This document shows, in pieces, positions 61,413-64,000 of a DNA stretch of 64,000 nt (the stretch's first letter is position 1; every line of letters begins with the position of its first letter). The notes below the pieces were generated by a model. It was not told where the DNA came from. It searched no databases and saw nothing but the letters and a program-made list of their open reading frames with translations. The translations under genes and the position numbers were made by a program. Source of the stretch: Eubacterium_U album (lineage in GTDB: Bacteria > Bacillota > Clostridia > Lachnospirales > Lachnospiraceae); contig NZ_JAODBU010000008.1 of assembly GCF_025336545.1 (NCBI RefSeq), positions 1 through 64,000 of the forward strand, in the 5' to 3' direction.

Positions 61413-62462
61413 TTAATAGCAATTATAATACATTGTTCCGGGTTTTAAGTTCTTTTTATTTAATTTGAATAATTCACTGACAGTTACAAGTTCATAGCCT
61501 TTTTTGTTTAATTCAGGCAAAGCTTTAATGAATCCGTCTACAGATGTAGGATGTGAGTCGTGAAGAAGAATTATTTCTCCTTTGTCAGCGCTTTTAATAA
61601 TTTCTTTATATACATAGTTAACATTTCTATTTTTCCAGTCCAGAGTATCTACAGACCAGTAAATCATAGGAACATCTGCAAGTTTTGATACAGTGTCATT
61701 AAAACTTCCATATGGAGGTCTTATAAGTGTAGGATAGATTCCGATTGCAGATTTAACCACAGATTTAGTTTTGTTAAATTCAGATTTAATATCTGATTCT
61801 GATAAACTGGTTAATTTAGCATGGTCATATGAATGACTTCCGATTTCATTTCCGTTGTTAAAAGATTCTTTTAAAACAGATTTTTTAGCAGTTACATACT
61901 GACCAACAACAAAAAATGTTGAATTATAATTATATTTTTTTAGCGAATCAACTAATTTTTTTGTGTATGGACTTGGACCGTCATCAAATGTTACAGCCAT
62001 ATATTTAAAATTTCCGACAACAACCTTGCATTTGGCTTTAACTTTTTTGGACTTAGACATACAGTAAACATATGTAGTGCCCTTTTTCTTTCCTGTAACA
62101 ATGCCTTTTTTGTTGACTTTAGCAATAGATGGATTTTTGCTAACCCAGATTATGCCTTCTTTTTTCTTGTCAGTATAAAGTGCTTTAAGACTACGGGAAT
62201 CCTTTTTGTTTAATCTTAAAACAGTTTTGTTAAGTGAAATTTTTTTTATCGTAGATTTAATTTTAGGCTTTTTCTTAACTATAGTAGTGTCTGTAGGTGT
62301 ATTTGTAGTAGATGCTACAGTAGTGTCTGTAGTTGAAATAACCGTTGTTGATGTTTCAGGTATAACTGCAGAAGTAGTAATTTCCTCAGCCATTGTTATA
62401 GTGGAACATATAAAAATTCCAAGTGCTGTTAAACATAATGTTTTTAAAAACTTTTTTTTCAT
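61413..62462 (-). CDS. Secreted polysaccharide deacetylase with Ig-like (Big2) domain
   Basis: A 349-residue protein: signal peptide (ends near TMAEE), a Thr-rich linker with repeated TTDTT and STTNT, a Big2-like domain (NKTVLRLNKKDSRSLKALYT, IAKVNKKGIVTGKKKGTTYV), then a NodB deacetylase domain. NodB motifs: TFDDGPSPY with catalytic and metal Asp, GSHSYDHAKL with two metal His, RPPYGSFN, WSVDTLDW, LLHDS with the late His. It probably deacetylates wall peptidoglycan or a polymer. GGAG fits ATG 62462 rather than ATG 62474. Confidence 0.92.
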   Translation of the reverse strand: MKKKFLKTLCLTALGIFICSTITMAEEITTSAVIPETSTTVISTTDTTVASTTNTPTDTTIVKKKPKIKSTIKKISLNKTVLRLNKKDSRSLKALYTDKKKEGIIWVSKNPSIAKVNKKGIVTGKKKGTTYVYCMSKSKKVKAKCKVVVGNFKYMAVTFDDGPSPYTKKLVDSLKKYNYNSTFFVVGQYVTAKKSVLKESFNNGNEIGSHSYDHAKLTSLSESDIKSEFNKTKSVVKSAIGIYPTLIRPPYGSFNDTVSKLADVPMIYWSVDTLDWKNRNVNYVYKEIIKSADKGEIILLHDSHPTSVDGFIKALPELNKKGYELVTVSELFKLNKKNLKPGTMYYNCY

Positions 62463-62592
62463 AAAAATCTCCATTCCATTGCAAGTAATAAATGTAATCC
62501 TAATAAAGGATTATACTAATCAGATGCAAAAAATAAATTTATATATATATAACATAAATCCATTTTAAAGTCCAAATTAAAAAAAGTAAATA

Positions 62593-62620
62593 GCATAATT
62601 GTGGCATGTCCTCATATAAT
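62593..62620 (+). promoter_or_regulatory. Sigma-E-like promoter of spoIIIA (candidate)
   Basis: GCATAAT (62593-62599) and CATATAAT (62613-62620) are close to the sporulation sigma-E elements at about the right spacing. In Bacillus this operon is sigma-E dependent. The predicted start falls on the spoIIIAA ATG, which is odd. Confidence 0.45.
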
Positions 62621-62625
62621 TCAAT

Positions 62626-63471
62626 ATGGGAAATGAAAGAAAGAATGTATTAGAGTATTTGCCACAAAAAATAGCCTTAGAAATAAAAAATAAAGTGCCT
62701 GATATAGAGCAAATATTGGAAATTAGAATAAGGGTAAATAAACCGATTTGCGTTAGGACAATAAAAAAAGAATATGTAATCGATGAAATTAAAATTGAAA
62801 ATACAGATATGAATCGGATATTTAACATAATTACGGAATTCTCTACATACGCATATGAAAATTCAATAAAAAAAGGATTTATTACCGTAAAAGGTGGGCA
62901 TCGAATTGGAATTTGTGGTGAAGCAGTTTATGAAAATAATGAAATTAAATATATAAATAATGTATCGTATTTAAATTTCAGGTCTGCAAAAGAAATTATT
63001 GGATGTGCAAACGATTTATATGAAAAATTATATAAAAATAACATATTTAAAAATACTTTAATTATATCAGAGCCCGGAAAAGGAAAAACAACATTACTTA
63101 GGGACATTATAAGGCTTTTAAGTGATAAAGGTAAGTTCAATATATCTGTAATTGATGAGCGAAGCGAAATTGCGGCAAGTTATAAAGGAATGACTACAAA
63201 TGATTTGGGAATAAGAACAGATGTTATGACTGCATTTGAGAAAAAAGATGGAATAGTCATGGCAATACGTGCAATGGCTCCCGACATAATTGCTGTTGAT
63301 GAGATTGGAAATAAAGAAGATATAGAAGGTTTATATTTTGCTAAGCAAAGTGGGGTTGGTGTTATTGCTACAGCACATGGTAGCAATGTAAATGAAAAAG
63401 TGACAAAATATAAGGATTTGTTTAAAAAATATATTTATATAGAAGAGATTGGAGAATATGAATGTATATAA
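62626..63471 (+). CDS. spoIIIAA: Stage III sporulation protein AA (ATPase)
   Basis: A 281-residue secretion-type ATPase of the SpoIIIA-SpoIIQ channel between mother cell and forespore. Walker A is SEPGKGKTTLLR near residues 149-160, Walker B is PDIIAVDEIG near 221-230, and VIDERSEIAA lies between. LEIRIRVNKPICV is the N-terminal family block. No ribosome site is seen before ATG 62626. It overlaps spoIIIAB by 10 bases. Confidence 0.94.
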   Translation: MGNERKNVLEYLPQKIALEIKNKVPDIEQILEIRIRVNKPICVRTIKKEYVIDEIKIENTDMNRIFNIITEFSTYAYENSIKKGFITVKGGHRIGICGEAVYENNEIKYINNVSYLNFRSAKEIIGCANDLYEKLYKNNIFKNTLIISEPGKGKTTLLRDIIRLLSDKGKFNISVIDERSEIAASYKGMTTNDLGIRTDVMTAFEKKDGIVMAIRAMAPDIIAVDEIGNKEDIEGLYFAKQSGVGVIATAHGSNVNEKVTKYKDLFKKYIYIEEIGEYECI

Positions 63472-63986
63472 AGTTTATTGGAGCAGCATTTTTAATTGTA
63501 GCGGGTTGCATGTCGGGCAAAGAGATTAGTTCGAATTATTTAAATCGACTAAGGCAGCTTGAGGAAATAAAGAAAACAATTATTTTTATTTGTGGAGAAA
63601 TTAAATATAACAATTCGAATCTGGATTATGTTTTTACAAAAATATCCAAAAATTCCAAAGAATTTATAAAGGAGTTTTTGGAAAGTGTAGTTAAGGATTT
63701 GAATGGAAATACTGAAAGAGAAATAACAGATGTATGGTGCGAAAATGTAGAAAAAGAAATTAAGACGAAAACCAGTCTTGAAGCATCTGATTTAAATGAT
63801 TTAAAGGATATGGGAAATTTGCTTGGAATAACGGACAAGGATACTCAGATAAATAATATGAATCTATATTTAGAAAAAATCCAATTGCAAATAGACAAGC
63901 TTGAAAAAGAAAAGGATGAGAAATGTAGACTTTATAAAACAGTAGCCACGATGTTTGGTTTACTTATTGTTATAACGATAATTTAA
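63462..63986 (+). CDS. spoIIIAB: Stage III sporulation protein AB
   Basis: A 174-residue membrane-associated protein with an N-terminal helix (FIGAAFLIVAGCMSGKEIS), a helical middle resembling GspF (RLRQLEEIKKTIIFICGEIK), and a C-terminal membrane segment. GGAG lies within the end of spoIIIAA, seven bases before ATG 63462. Part of the channel apparatus needed for forespore gene expression. Confidence 0.93.
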   Translation: MYIKFIGAAFLIVAGCMSGKEISSNYLNRLRQLEEIKKTIIFICGEIKYNNSNLDYVFTKISKNSKEFIKEFLESVVKDLNGNTEREITDVWCENVEKEIKTKTSLEASDLNDLKDMGNLLGITDKDTQINNMNLYLEKIQLQIDKLEKEKDEKCRLYKTVATMFGLLIVITII

Positions 63987-63996
63987 TGGTGATGCT

Positions 63997-64000
63997 ATGG
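63997..64000 (+). CDS. spoIIIAC: Probable first bases of spoIIIAC
   Basis: ATGG at the very end, 10 bases after the spoIIIAB stop, with GGTGAT before it. The call rests only on the conserved order AA-AB-AC and a compatible Met-Gly or Met-Glu start. Confidence 0.4.

Overview
The window is AT-rich Firmicutes DNA, most probably from a gut Lachnospiraceae (Clostridia). Reasons: strong AGGAGG ribosome sites, a bias to AAA, TTA and AGA codons, the start of a spoIIIA sporulation operon at the right edge, a Phe T-box before pheST, a Cys/Gly-rich protein of a type common in that family, and the mix of biosynthetic and tRNA-synthetase genes. The species cannot be fixed from the sequence. There is no phage, insertion sequence or CRISPR array; nearly everything is chromosomal housekeeping.

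Layout. 1-2.1 kb: end of ilvC, then nicotinate phosphoribosyltransferase. 2.2-8.3 kb: two ECF sigma factor operons, each with a downstream single-pass membrane partner (an RsgI-like anti-sigma candidate, and a beta-propeller protein), separated by a radical SAM gene, a 31-residue membrane peptide gene and tRNA-Ser(CGA). 8.3-11.7 kb: leuC-leuD-thrC. 11.9-17.2 kb: nucleotidase, topB, glmS and a GlmU-like acyltransferase. 17.2-17.6 kb: a structured noncoding RNA gene with its own promoter and terminator. 17.6-24.4 kb: SpoIID-like and YihY-like genes, T-box, pheS-pheT, HD protein. 24.5-28.6 kb: dtd-queA-aroA, with tyrA convergent. 29-36 kb: EF-G paralogue, deoC, an L,D-transpeptidase-like surface protein and leuS. 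36-38.1 kb (minus): an amber-interrupted metallopeptidase gene and a Lachnospiraceae-type cluster of small unknown genes. 38.2-43.7 kb: subtilisin-like protease, icd, a secreted protein, an ABC exporter. 43.8-49.2 kb (minus): DUF2339-like protein, carbamate kinase, ABC-F ATPase. 49.3-53.3 kb: rex, nnr, alr and an orphan mazF. 53.4-58.4 kb: yebC, a HAD hydrolase, a DMT transporter and a polar amino acid ABC transporter. 58.5-64 kb: rlmH (minus), a zinc-ribbon membrane protein, pfkA, a polysaccharide deacetylase (minus), spoIIIAA-AB and perhaps the first bases of spoIIIAC.

The most unusual thing is a family of about 80-bp structured intergenic elements (called family A here). Each ends 16-20 bases before a start codon: dtd, the EF-G paralogue, the amino acid binding protein and, inside the same operon, its permease. 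A decayed copy lies before deoC. Copies keep their stems while loops vary. A second hairpin family (family B) lies before the zinc-ribbon gene (two tandem copies) and between the EF-G paralogue and deoC. Other points of interest are the ncRNA, an amber codon splitting an otherwise intact metallopeptidase, an antitoxin-less mazF behind a perfect palindrome, a neutral 40-bp tandem duplication across the pfkA stop codon, and a transpeptidase-like domain that has lost most of its catalytic motif.
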